DNA of 5,235 nucleotides. Origin: Gammaproteobacteria bacterium. GTDB lineage: Bacteria; Pseudomonadota; Gammaproteobacteria; Chromatiales; Sedimenticolaceae. Below are positions 1 to 5,235 of this stretch, piece by piece. A program made the position numbers and the translations under genes. Within the stretch, counting starts at the first letter, position 1. Each line of letters begins with the position of its first letter. The stretch is from the NCBI GenBank assembly GCA_020445245.1, contig JAGRHB010000155.1, positions 1-5,235 on the forward strand, written 5' to 3'. The notes beneath the pieces were generated by a model, which saw only the letters and a list, made by a program, of their open reading frames with translations, ran no database searches and had not been told where the DNA came from.

Positions 1-1914
1 GACGTTCATCGTTTCGTTGATCGAACCGACTTCCTGGGAATGCTGCTGCAGCCGGGCGGCCATCGCTTGGGTGGCCTGTGCAATATCCTGCGATACCTGC
101 TCGACGCGCTGCAGCGCTGCGCCGGCGTCCTCGGCCAACTTTGCCCCGCTTACCACTTCGGACGTGCTCGATTCCATCGAACTGACCGCCTCGTTGGTAT
201 CCGCCTGGATCGTCTTGACCAGTGCATCGATCTGCTTGGTCGCGTTGGCCGAACGCTCGGCGAGCCGCTGCACCTCGTCTGCAACCACCGCAAATCCCCT
301 GCCTGCCTCGCCCGCCATCGCGGCCTGCATGGCGGCGTTCAATGCCAGGATGTTGGTCTGGTCCGCGATATCCTCGATCAGTTCGACGATATTTCCGATC
401 TCCTGCGAACTCTCACCGAGCCGCTTGATCCGTTTCGACGTCTCCTGAATCTGCTCGCGGATATTGTCCATCCCGGCGATGGTGCGCCGCACCGTCGATC
501 CGCCCGCTGCCGCAATGTCCACGGACTGCTGGGCAGTCTCGGCCGAGCGATTGGCCTCGCTGGCCATGTCACTCATTGCCTGAGACATCGTCTGAACGGT
601 GCCGGTTGCACGCTCGATTTGGTTGCGCTGGTGGTCGGATGCCTCCTCCAGACGCAATGCCGTTGCGCGCGTCTCCTGCGCCGAGGCGGATACGCGCACT
701 GACGTTTCATTGATCGTGGTCACCAGAGTGCGCATCTCCTCCACGGCCTGATTGACCGAGTCGGCAATCGCGCCGGTGATGTCCTCGGTGACTGTTGCCT
801 CGATGGTCAGGTCTCCGTCGGAAAGATCGACCATCTCGTCGAGCAGGCGGCGGATGGCCGCCTGGTTGCGAAGGTTCTGCTGGTCAGCCTCCTGGGCCCT
901 GCTGCGTGCGTCGCGCAGCAGCGCAAGGCCGAGCAGTAACAGCAGCACGGTAGCCAGCAGGCCCAGCACCGTGACCAGCGTCGGCCCGATCGTCAGCGGC
1001 CCGATGGTGCTGGCATTGCGATCGCTGTTGTACGCCGCCGCTAGATCACGGGTTGCGGTATCGAGTGCATCCGAAGCCGGCGTCACCTCGCCGGTCGCCT
1101 CAAGTGCCGGCAGTACCGCGGGCGCGGTCTCGATGATCTCCGCTACATGGTCGTTGATCGAGCGGAACAGCCTGGCCGCCTCCGCCAGCTTGGTTTCCGC
1201 TTCCGCGTTGCTGACGCGCGCGATGCTGAGTTCGTTGTCACCGGTCAACATGCTGGTGAGGACGCGGCCAAACCGATCGGCATCCTGACTGAACTGATCG
1301 ATGGCCGCCGCCGTCCGCGCGCCGCCATCGAGCACCCGGCTCACGTTGTCTCCCAGTCGCTGTGCGAGCATCAACTGTCGCGATGCGACGTAGATCTGCT
1401 GGGGCTCGGCCTGGCTCCTGACCAGGATACGCACGACATCTTCCGATGCCTGCTGCAGCTGTGGGGTCGCCGCATTGATGACCTGTACGAATTCGCGGAT
1501 CGACAGAATCGCGCTTTGATTGCCCAGAATTTCGTCAACATAGGCACGCAGCGCAAGCCACCGGTTTTCGGTCTGACGCAACTCTTCCTGCATCGCCTCC
1601 GGAGACGCCGGAAGGCCCGCATCCGGCGCGCCCGCCTTGAGTTCATCGAGAAGAACGATGAATCTGTCGCGTGCGGTGCGCAGACGCTCAAACGAGGCTT
1701 GGTCACCAGCCGATGACTCGAGCGCATATTTTGCGACCTTCTGGCTCAGAACCTGTTGCTCAGAAACCCTTGCAAGGTACTGCTCGACGTAGCCCTCTGT
1801 ACGCGAAACATGCGCGAACACGACGATCGCCGCGACGATTGTAATCAGCACCAGCGCCGTAAGCAGGGGGATCGCGCGATTGCCAGCGGCGGTTTTCTTC
1901 ACGGTCGTTTTCAT
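1..1914 (-). CDS. pilJ: PilJ, type IV pilus methyl-accepting chemotaxis receptor (3' end outside window)
   Basis: This is the membrane chemoreceptor of the Pil-Chp system controlling twitching motility. The frame is open for 638 codons to the window edge; P. aeruginosa PilJ, from memory, is 682 aa, so about 45 C-terminal residues are missing. A first membrane helix lies at about residues 14-34 and a second at about 309-333, enclosing a helical periplasmic region. Two related motifs there, VLSQKVAK (55-62) and [10 protein letters not shown] (181-190), look like the repeated PilJ/NarX-type sensor helices. A HAMP-like segment follows (about 350-400, with [16 protein letters not shown]). The signalling hairpin reads [20 protein letters not shown] and then [18 protein letters not shown] (about 518-555), the PilJ version of the MCP tip that contacts PilI and Chp[21 protein letters not shown] (481-500) is also nearly identical to PilJ. 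ATG 1914 has AGGA 8 nt upstream and is the first usable start in its frame after the stop at 1981-1983. The ATG overlaps the stop of a short upstream frame (ATGA), suggesting translational coupling. Confidence 0.95.
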   Translation of the reverse strand, partial: MKTTVKKTAAGNRAIPLLTALVLITIVAAIVVFAHVSRTEGYVEQYLARVSEQQVLSQKVAKYALESSAGDQASFERLRTARDRFIVLLDELKAGAPDAGLPASPEAMQEELRQTENRWLALRAYVDEILGNQSAILSIREFVQVINAATPQLQQASEDVVRILVRSQAEPQQIYVASRQLMLAQRLGDNVSRVLDGGARTAAAIDQFSQDADRFGRVLTSMLTGDNELSIARVSNAEAETKLAEAARLFRSINDHVAEIIETAPAVLPALEATGEVTPASDALDTATRDLAAAYNSDRNASTIGPLTIGPTLVTVLGLLATVLLLLLGLALLRDARSRAQEADQQNLRNQAAIRRLLDEMVDLSDGDLTIEATVTEDITGAIADSVNQAVEEMRTLVTTINETSVRVSASAQETRATALRLEEASDHQRNQIERATGTVQTMSQAMSDMASEANRSAETAQQSVDIAAAGGSTVRRTIAGMDNIREQIQETSKRIKRLGESSQEIGNIVELIEDIADQTNILALNAAMQAAMAGEAGRGFAVVADEVQRLAERSANATKQIDALVKTIQADTNEAVSSMESSTSEVVSGAKLAEDAGAALQRVEQVSQDIAQATQAMAARLQQHSQEVGSINETMNV

Positions 1915-2006
1915 AGACGGTTTCCTGAAGCGGTCGGCGCGACCCGGCGCAATGCCTTGGCGACGAGTCCGCTTTCCCTGTTATCGTTGTATTGACTGCC
2001 TGCCAT
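1911..2006 (-). CDS. possible 31-aa microprotein or leader peptide between pilI and pilJ
   Basis: A short frame fills the gap between pilI and pilJ. It starts at ATG 2006 with MAGSQYNDN and ends with TASGNRL at a TGA (1913-1911). AAGGG lies at 2018-2014, overlapping the pilI stop codon and 7 nt before the ATG, which is a good ribosome binding site at a good distance. Its stop overlaps the pilJ start as ATGA, the arrangement typical of translational coupling. The peptide is hydrophilic and basic near its end (KALRR), with no signal peptide or membrane segment. I do not recognise it. It could be a real microprotein, a leader whose translation feeds ribosomes into pilJ, the original N-terminus of PilJ separated by a frameshift (real or from sequencing), or a chance frame. 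PilJ from ATG 1914 already has a complete first membrane helix, so nothing essential requires this segment. Confidence 0.35.
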   Translation of the reverse strand: MAGSQYNDNRESGLVAKALRRVAPTASGNRL

Positions 2007-2016
2007 GTCGTTGCCC

Positions 2017-2577
2017 TTACGCAGAGGCCGTGCGGAATTCAGGGTCCGCTGCCAGCGCTGTCATGCTGAACACAGGCCAGACCTCGCCATGCGTGCCGAA
2101 TGCCTCGTATACGTAGGCCCCGAGCGCACCTTTCATCCGGGCGTCGCTCAGTCGGTCATGAATACTGAAATGGCGCATGCCCTGTACCGAAGGCACCAGC
2201 AAGCCCGCCACCAGCCCACGCAGACGCAGCACCAGGATGCGCGAAGCCTTGGACGGCACCACCGCCTTGCCACCGAAATACAGCTGCAGGTCGATGACTG
2301 GCAGCAGGCTGCCGCGCACGTTTGCCAAACCGAGCATCCAGGGCTTTGCGCCGGGGACACGGGTGATTCGCTCCTGGAATGGCAGCATCTCACTCACTTC
2401 GTCCATAGCCGTGACGATCCGCACGCCGGCGACACTGAATACAAGCCCATCCCAGACGTCGCGGACCGCTGATGACTCCGGCAGGTGAGCGGCGGCCTCG
2501 TGGCTGCGCTGCTCGATGTCCGACAGCAACGCCATCGCGGCATCTGCCGACAGCAAGTTGTCCGGAAGTTCCAGCAT
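2017..2577 (-). CDS. pilI: PilI, CheW-like chemotaxis adaptor of the Pil-Chp system
   Basis: This cytoplasmic adaptor should couple the PilJ receptor to the ChpA/PilL histidine kinase. From ATG 2577 it is 186 aa; P. aeruginosa PilI is about 178 aa. After a helical N-terminal segment (LLSDIEQRSHEAAAHLP, 17-33), a CheW domain spans about 42-180. Its core, PGAKPWMLGLANVRGSLLP (75-93) followed by VIDL, matches the PilI pattern of GVANVRGRLLPIMDL. The later stretches GLLVPSVQGMRHF and the C-terminal EVWPVFSMTALA also agree with PilI. Start choice is uncertain by three codons: a TTG at 2586 overlaps the pilH stop (TTGA), while ATG 2577 lies 5 nt after that stop. Neither has a strong Shine-Dalgarno, so translation is probably coupled to pilH. 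ATG is preferred only because it is the commoner start. The stop at 2019-2017 doubles as part of the ribosome binding site of the next short frame. Confidence 0.93.
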   Translation of the reverse strand: MLELPDNLLSADAAMALLSDIEQRSHEAAAHLPESSAVRDVWDGLVFSVAGVRIVTAMDEVSEMLPFQERITRVPGAKPWMLGLANVRGSLLPVIDLQLYFGGKAVVPSKASRILVLRLRGLVAGLLVPSVQGMRHFSIHDRLSDARMKGALGAYVYEAFGTHGEVWPVFSMTALAADPEFRTASA

Positions 2578-2582
2578 CCCGA

Positions 2583-2945
2583 TCAACGCAGCAGCTCGTT
2601 GATTTTCTGCAGCAGTTCACGACCGTCGACCGGCTTGACCAGGTAGCCCCTTGCTCCCTGGCGTATACCCCATTCCCGGTCCGTATCCTGGTCTTTGGTG
2701 GTGACCATCAACACCGGGATGTGTTGTGTCTGCGGATCACGGCTCAGCTTTCGCGTCGCCTGAAACCCATTTAGGCCTGGCATCACGACGTCCATCAATA
2801 CGACATCAGGCTGTTTCGCCTTTGCCGTTGTGATTCCAGCCTCGCCGTCTGCCGCTGTCAGGGCCTCATGCCCACCCTGTTGCAGTATCTTGGTCAGCAC
2901 GTGCAGCTCCGTGGGTGAGTCGTCGACTATCAGGATCTTTGCCAT
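2583..2945 (-). CDS. pilH: PilH, single-domain response regulator (CheY-like)
   Basis: This is a 120-aa receiver-only protein of the Pil-Chp pathway. In P. aeruginosa, PilH opposes or balances PilG, acting in pilus retraction and as a phosphate sink. All receiver landmarks are visible: the acidic pair D8-D9 in AKILIVDDSPTE, phospho-acceptor D52 in VVLMDVVMPGLNGFQATR, T82/T83 in VTTKDQDTD, and K104 in YLVKP. NGFQATR and the TTKDQ-TD-WG-RQGAR pattern are specific to PilH rather than generic CheY. ATG 2945 is chosen because homologues begin MARILIVDDS; the frame stays open upstream to 3032, but that extension overlaps pilG and resembles nothing. The gene sits 37 nt after pilG, with only a weak purine-rich stretch before its start. 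Its TGA (2585-2583) overlaps the alternative TTG start of pilI. Confidence 0.95.
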   Translation of the reverse strand: MAKILIVDDSPTELHVLTKILQQGGHEALTAADGEAGITTAKAKQPDVVLMDVVMPGLNGFQATRKLSRDPQTQHIPVLMVTTKDQDTDREWGIRQGARGYLVKPVDGRELLQKINELLR

Positions 2946-2982
2946 TCGCTTTACTTCACCAGTTCTGTGCATGCCGCCCGAA

Positions 2983-3384
2983 TCAGGCCGCCTTGCTTGC
3001 ATGTCGCTTGATCGCCCCGAGCAGTTCGTCACGGGTGAATGGTTTGGTCAGGTACTGCTCCGACCCGACGATCCGGCCGCGTGCGCGGTCGAACAAGCCG
3101 TCCTTGCTCGACAACATGATCACCGGAATGTCGCGGTACAACTCGTTGTGCTTGATCAGTGCGCAGGTCTGATAGCCGTCAAGTCGGGGCATCATGATGT
3201 CGACAAAGATCAGGTCGGGATGATTGTCGGCGATGATCGAGAGAGCCTCGAAGCCATCAGTGGCGGTGAGGACCTCGCAACCGGCTTTTTTAAGCAAAGT
3301 CTCGGCGGTGCGACGAATCGTTTTGCTGTCGTCGATCACCATGACCTTCAGGCCACCAATTTCTATTGCGTCGTCGCTGCTCAC
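2983..3384 (-). CDS. pilG: PilG, single-domain response regulator of twitching motility
   Basis: This CheY-like regulator promotes pilus extension and, in P. aeruginosa, acts upstream of the adenylate cyclase CyaB. It is 133 aa from the GTG at 3384 (P. aeruginosa 135 aa). GLKVMVIDDSKTIRRTAETL (11-30) is essentially identical to PilG. Receiver residues are D18/D19, phospho-acceptor D62 in FVDIMMPRLDGYQTCALIK, S92 in MLSSKDGLFD and K114 in YLTKPF. The GTG start is chosen because AGGGGA (3396-3391) lies 6 nt upstream, and the resulting N-terminus has the short leader seen in homologues. The frame also has an ATG at 3411 and a TTG at 3417, but neither has a comparable ribosome binding site. The gene follows the rhodanese gene by 33 nt and precedes pilH by 37 nt on the same strand, so one transcript is likely. 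Confidence 0.96.
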   Translation of the reverse strand: MSSDDAIEIGGLKVMVIDDSKTIRRTAETLLKKAGCEVLTATDGFEALSIIADNHPDLIFVDIMMPRLDGYQTCALIKHNELYRDIPVIMLSSKDGLFDRARGRIVGSEQYLTKPFTRDELLGAIKRHASKAA

Positions 3385-3390
3385 ACATTG

Positions 3391-3396
3391 TCCCCT
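3391..3396 (-). promoter_or_regulatory. Shine-Dalgarno of pilG, decides a GTG start
   Basis: AGGGGA reads on the minus strand 6 nt before GTG 3384. It lies inside the frame if the upstream ATG 3411 is used, so its strength argues for the shorter GTG-initiated protein. Confidence 0.7.
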
Positions 3397-3417
3397 GTCT
3401 GCAAAATCCATGTTCAA

Positions 3418-4155
3418 TCAGCTGCGCGGCACAACCGTGGTCAGCCCCCATAGCTGCCACATCTGCATGCCGCCTCGATAGTACTTGATCTTGTCCCCTG
3501 GATACCCGGCGTCGAGCAAGCCGCGGATTGCACGCGGTGACTGACCACAGGCAGGGCCGTTGCACCAAACCACCAGATCCTTCGCCGCAGTGAAATCCCA
3601 GTGCTCTGTCTTGTAGCGGGCATCGACCCATCCCCAGTCTTCCATCAGTCGCTCAACCGCGCCTATCTCACCCCTTTCCTTGCCGCCGAATGATTTGAGT
3701 ATCGCGACCAGCTCCGGGTCGTCACTGCCCGCACCAAACAGGGTGAAAGGATAGTTCACGGAACCGGGGATCGTGCCTTTGCGGAACCAGGATTCAGTCC
3801 GTGCGTCGATCAACAATCCGCTGCCATCACGCAGTTTCGTCTCCATGAAATCGAACATCTCGACCTCACCGATAGGCTTCACCGAGGGGTCTGGCGTCTC
3901 AGGCTGGATACAGAAAGGCGGGCATTTGCGTCCCGTCTTGGCGAAATAGCCTTTGAGCTCGTAGTCCGGATCCTGGACCCGCTGTACCTTGACCGAGCGG
4001 CCGTCGTGAATGACGTGAAGATAGGGCTTGCCTTCGACCAACGGGATGAACTCAGCAGTCTCGCCGACCCTGACCTGATCTTCGGCCTGCGGGGCACCCG
4101 GCAAGACCAGGAACGAAACCACAACCACCCATGCACTACGCGAGAAACACGTCAT
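3418..4155 (-). CDS. exported rhodanese-like domain protein with two cysteine pairs
   Basis: This is a 245-aa protein with a signal peptide (hydrophobic core about 8-21, likely cleavage after PQA, residue 24), so it should act in the periplasm. A rhodanese fold covers about 97-240: LLIDARTESWFRKGTIPGSV (114-133) matches the usual D-x-R ... G-x-I-P-G-A pattern, and VVWCNGPACGQSPRAI (195-210) is the active-site loop, with C198 in the catalytic position. YYRGGMQMWQLWGL closes the domain in typical rhodanese style. Before the domain is a segment of about 70 residues with KCPPFC (C78, C82), giving a second cysteine pair besides C198/C203. Rhodaneses move sulfane sulfur between thiols, but the substrate here cannot be told. 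The start at ATG 4155 is supported by AGAGGA 6 nt upstream; the frame is open to 4203, but that would bury the signal peptide. It lies between a small exported protein (44 nt upstream) and pilG (33 nt downstream), apparently in the same operon. The export, domain and cysteine calls are solid; a link to pili or glutathione is inference. Confidence 0.88.
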   Translation of the reverse strand: MTCFSRSAWVVVVSFLVLPGAPQAEDQVRVGETAEFIPLVEGKPYLHVIHDGRSVKVQRVQDPDYELKGYFAKTGRKCPPFCIQPETPDPSVKPIGEVEMFDFMETKLRDGSGLLIDARTESWFRKGTIPGSVNYPFTLFGAGSDDPELVAILKSFGGKERGEIGAVERLMEDWGWVDARYKTEHWDFTAAKDLVVWCNGPACGQSPRAIRGLLDAGYPGDKIKYYRGGMQMWQLWGLTTVVPRS

Positions 4156-4199
4156 CACTATTCCTCTGACAAATTCGAAATTCGGACAAAACCTGGCGC

Positions 4200-4607
4200 T
4201 CAAGGATGCAGAAACCTGTCGACGATCTTCTTGCGCAATACATCCATCGAGGCGCCGCCACTGTAGTCGAGAAAGATCTCTTCACGGCTGCGTTCCGGCA
4301 ATTTGCGATAGAAGCTGTAGGTCCCGACATGCTGCTCCTGCAACACGGCCTCGAAATGGCTGCGCGATGCCAGCGATGCCGTTCCGGCGGAGTCATGCGC
4401 TGACCCGTCAATGGTCGCGACATCGTTACCGTTATCGGTCGCATCGACCTCGACCTTAGACACCTCCTGGTCCAGAAGCTGCAAATAAGGGTCGTCTGCT
4501 GCCGGCACCGCCTGTATCGACATCAGCAGCAGGGCCGCACAAGCGACCCTGCGCATCGACACTGGCCAACGCGCCTTGCCACGATTCAACGAGGTCAGAT
4601 CAGTCAT
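4200..4607 (-). CDS. small exported protein of unknown function, first gene of the cluster
   Basis: I do not recognise a named family. From ATG 4607 the protein is 135 aa. It has a basic N-region, a hydrophobic stretch VACAALLLMSIQAV (21-34) and a probable signal peptidase site near AVPA/AD (about 36-37). The mature part is about 100 aa and acidic at first (DDPYLQLLDQEVSKVEVDAT). A flexible Asp/Ser/Ala/Gly-rich linker (about 55-81) leads to a C-terminal helical block, HFEAVLQEQHVGTYSFYRKL (84-103), followed by a segment ending LRKKIVDRFL. There are no cysteines in the mature protein and no second membrane segment. ATG 4607 is chosen because GGAG (4616-4613) sits 5 nt upstream; an internal ATG at 4556 would give a shorter signal peptide without a good binding site, and the frame is open up to 4766. 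It precedes the rhodanese gene by 44 nt on the same strand, and both are exported, so they may act as a pair. Confidence 0.75.
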   Translation of the reverse strand: MTDLTSLNRGKARWPVSMRRVACAALLLMSIQAVPAADDPYLQLLDQEVSKVEVDATDNGNDVATIDGSAHDSAGTASLASRSHFEAVLQEQHVGTYSFYRKLPERSREEIFLDYSGGASMDVLRKKIVDRFLHP

Positions 4608-4773
4608 CGCTTCTCCATTCGCCCCGGCCACCGTCGCTGACATGGCCGCGGCCGGCACCGGCGGCAGGTATCGGCCGGCGGCACTGGATTGTCCTTTGAA
4701 GGTCATCACCTGGCGGCGGACGCCAAGGTGAAACCCGCTGGCGCCGGGACACCCCGCCCGCGCCATCCCCTGA

Positions 4774-4789
4774 TGTATCGGTCAATACA
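4774..4789. promoter_or_regulatory. palindrome TGTAT-N6-ATACA, possible operator
   Basis: The arms TGTAT (4774-4778) and ATACA (4785-4789) are perfect inverted copies around a 6-base spacer. It is less GC-rich than the flanking sequence and lies about 167 nt upstream of the small exported-protein gene. Such dyads are common binding sites for dimeric regulators, but five-base arms also occur by chance. Confidence 0.25.
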
Positions 4790-4824
4790 GTGCCGACCTT
4801 AGTCCCTTGTTACAGGCCGACGGG

Positions 4825-4837
4825 CGGACAGCGTCCG
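4825..4837. repeat. short hairpin CGGAC-AGC-GTCCG
   Basis: A perfect 5-bp GC-rich stem with a 3-base loop inside the divergent region. It has no T-run after it on either strand, so it is not a rho-independent terminator. It may be incidental. Confidence 0.25.
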
Positions 4838-4890
4838 GGATTGTGGTGGAGCAGGCGCCAGTCGATTGATCGCGCGCGAGCCTGATCCAG

Positions 4891-4919
4891 CTGATAGCAA
4901 GCACCTCAAGCGTCTGCAA
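4891..4919 (-). promoter_or_regulatory. weak candidate promoter for the minus-strand cluster
   Basis: TTGCAG (4919-4914) and TATCAG (4896-4891) are 17 nt apart on the minus strand, with a TG dinucleotide just before the second box, as in extended -10 promoters. Both hexamers are imperfect, and transcription from here would leave a leader of about 280 nt before ATG 4607. Offered only as the best candidate seen by eye. Confidence 0.18.
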
Positions 4920-4987
4920 CAATACCGTCGTCCTTCTCACAGCTGCATGCAACGCAATGGACAAAGTGTGACCCAACCCGCATTCCC

Positions 4988-4993
4988 GGAGAG
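4988..4993 (+). promoter_or_regulatory. Shine-Dalgarno of gshB
   Basis: GGAGAG precedes ATG 4997. It supports this start over the in-frame ATG two codons later (5003). Confidence 0.7.
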
Positions 4994-4996
4994 AAC

Positions 4997-5235
4997 ATGA
5001 GCATGCCCTTCTCGCTCGGCGTCGTGATGGACCCTATCGCGACGATCAAGATCCACAAGGACAGCACCTTCGCAATGCTGCTCGAGGGCCAGCGGCGTCA
5101 CTGCCCGATCTGGTACATGGAACAAAACGACCTGAAACTGCACGACGGGCGTTGCATAGCGAGCATGCGCGAGCTACGGGTCAGCGATGACCCCGGCGGC
5201 TGGTTCACATTCGGGGAAGAGCGTACCGCGCCAGT
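4997..5235 (+). CDS. gshB: glutathione synthetase, N-terminal part (3' end outside window)
   Basis: GshB is the cytoplasmic ATP-grasp enzyme that joins glycine to gamma-glutamylcysteine in the second step of glutathione synthesis. Only 79 full codons are present, roughly the first quarter of a protein usually about 315 aa long. SLGVVMDPIATIKIHKDSTF (6-25), AMLLEGQRR (26-34) and WYMEQNDL (39-46) match the E. coli GshB N-terminus (LGIVMDPIANINIKKDSSFAMLLEAQRR) closely. GWFTFGEER later also fits. The ATP-grasp catalytic region lies beyond the window. GGAG just upstream supports ATG 4997. The gene faces away from the pil cluster; gshB next to pilG is a familiar arrangement in gammaproteobacteria, here separated by two extra genes. 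Confidence 0.95.
   Translation, partial: MSMPFSLGVVMDPIATIKIHKDSTFAMLLEGQRRHCPIWYMEQNDLKLHDGRCIASMRELRVSDDPGGWFTFGEERTAP

Larger units (their letters stand above)
4608..4996. other. divergent intergenic region between the exported-protein/pil cluster and gshB
   Basis: About 389 bases without a convincing gene. It must contain the start signals for both outward-facing units. It holds a GC-rich stretch with repeated CGGCCGGC (4649-4656, 4672-4679) and CCGGCGGCA (4658-4666, 4675-4683), a small palindrome at 4774-4789, a short hairpin at 4825-4837, and less GC-rich sequence near 4861-4980. Short frames crossing it show no protein-like character. No clear consensus sigma-70 or sigma-54 promoter stands out. 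Confidence 0.7.

Noticed and set aside
40..702. 220-codon plus-strand open frame opposite pilJ
   Set aside because: It lies fully antisense to the clearly conserved PilJ signalling domain. Its product is rich in Arg, His, Leu and Cys with no recognisable motif, as expected of a shadow frame in GC-rich coding DNA.
752..1716. Overlapping plus-strand frames of 178 and 189 codons
   Set aside because: Both are antisense to the pilJ periplasmic and membrane region, with low-complexity Ser/Ala/Arg composition and no plausible function.
2005..2488. Plus-strand frames opposite pilI (155 and 103 codons)
   Set aside because: The opposite strand encodes a well-supported CheW domain, and these translations have no protein-like character.
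2946..3032. N-terminal extension of pilH to an upstream start
   Set aside because: The added residues overlap the pilG 3' end and have no counterpart in PilH, which begins MA-ILIVDDS.
2830..3453. 207-codon plus-strand frame opposite pilH and pilG
   Set aside because: It is antisense to two near-textbook receiver proteins, and its length is explained by codon bias of the true genes.
4608..4766. Extension of the small exported protein to a start at 4766
   Set aside because: It would place about 50 Gly/Ala/Pro-rich residues before a good signal peptide and ignore the GGAG site before ATG 4607.
4780..4785. TTGACC on the minus strand as a -35 box
   Set aside because: No -10-like sequence follows at 16-18 nt; the downstream stretch is strongly GC-rich.
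4937..5143. 68-codon minus-strand frame across the gshB start
   Set aside because: It is antisense to the conserved GshB N-terminus and has no motif or ribosome binding site of note.
1..5235. CRISPR array, tRNA, rRNA, insertion sequence, phage or toxin-antitoxin genes
   Set aside because: No regularly spaced repeats, RNA gene signatures, terminal inverted repeats or transposase-like frames were seen. Coding is continuous and of uniform character.

Overview
The window looks like a GC-rich gammaproteobacterial chromosome segment. It carries the start of a type IV pilus (Pil-Chp) chemosensory operon next to glutathione synthetase gshB. This assignment rests on very strong recalled similarity of PilG, PilH, PilI and PilJ to the Pseudomonas aeruginosa twitching-motility proteins, and of the GshB N-terminus to the E. 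coli enzyme. No species can be named from the sequence alone; a free-living gammaproteobacterium outside Pseudomonas is a fair inference.

Layout. A divergent intergenic region (about 4608-4996) separates two units. Rightward is gshB, whose first 79 codons are present before the window ends. Leftward runs one tightly packed minus-strand cluster. It begins with an unrecognised small exported protein (135 aa, 4607-4200), then a periplasmic rhodanese-domain protein (245 aa, 4155-3418). Next come pilG (GTG start, 3384-2983), pilH (2945-2583), pilI (about 2577-2017), a possible 31-codon reading frame (2006-1911), and pilJ (1914 to beyond the left edge, 638 codons present). Gaps are 44, 33, 37 and a few nucleotides, with ATGA/TTGA-type overlaps around pilI and pilJ, so co-transcription is likely. 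No rRNA, tRNA, CRISPR array, insertion sequence or clear terminator was seen.

How the genes work together. By homology, PilJ is the membrane chemoreceptor and PilI the CheW-type adaptor linking it to a ChpA/PilL-type histidine kinase that should lie beyond the left edge. PilG and PilH are the two single-domain response regulators that set pilus extension and retraction and, in Pseudomonas, cAMP levels. The two exported proteins at the head of the cluster are not part of the textbook Pil-Chp set. Their place in the same unit suggests, but does not prove, a cell-envelope or redox role connected with pili or glutathione.

Most of the window is a well-known system. The less ordinary parts are the two-gene exported module with paired cysteines ahead of pilG, the possible microprotein coupled to pilJ, and the unexplained divergent control region.
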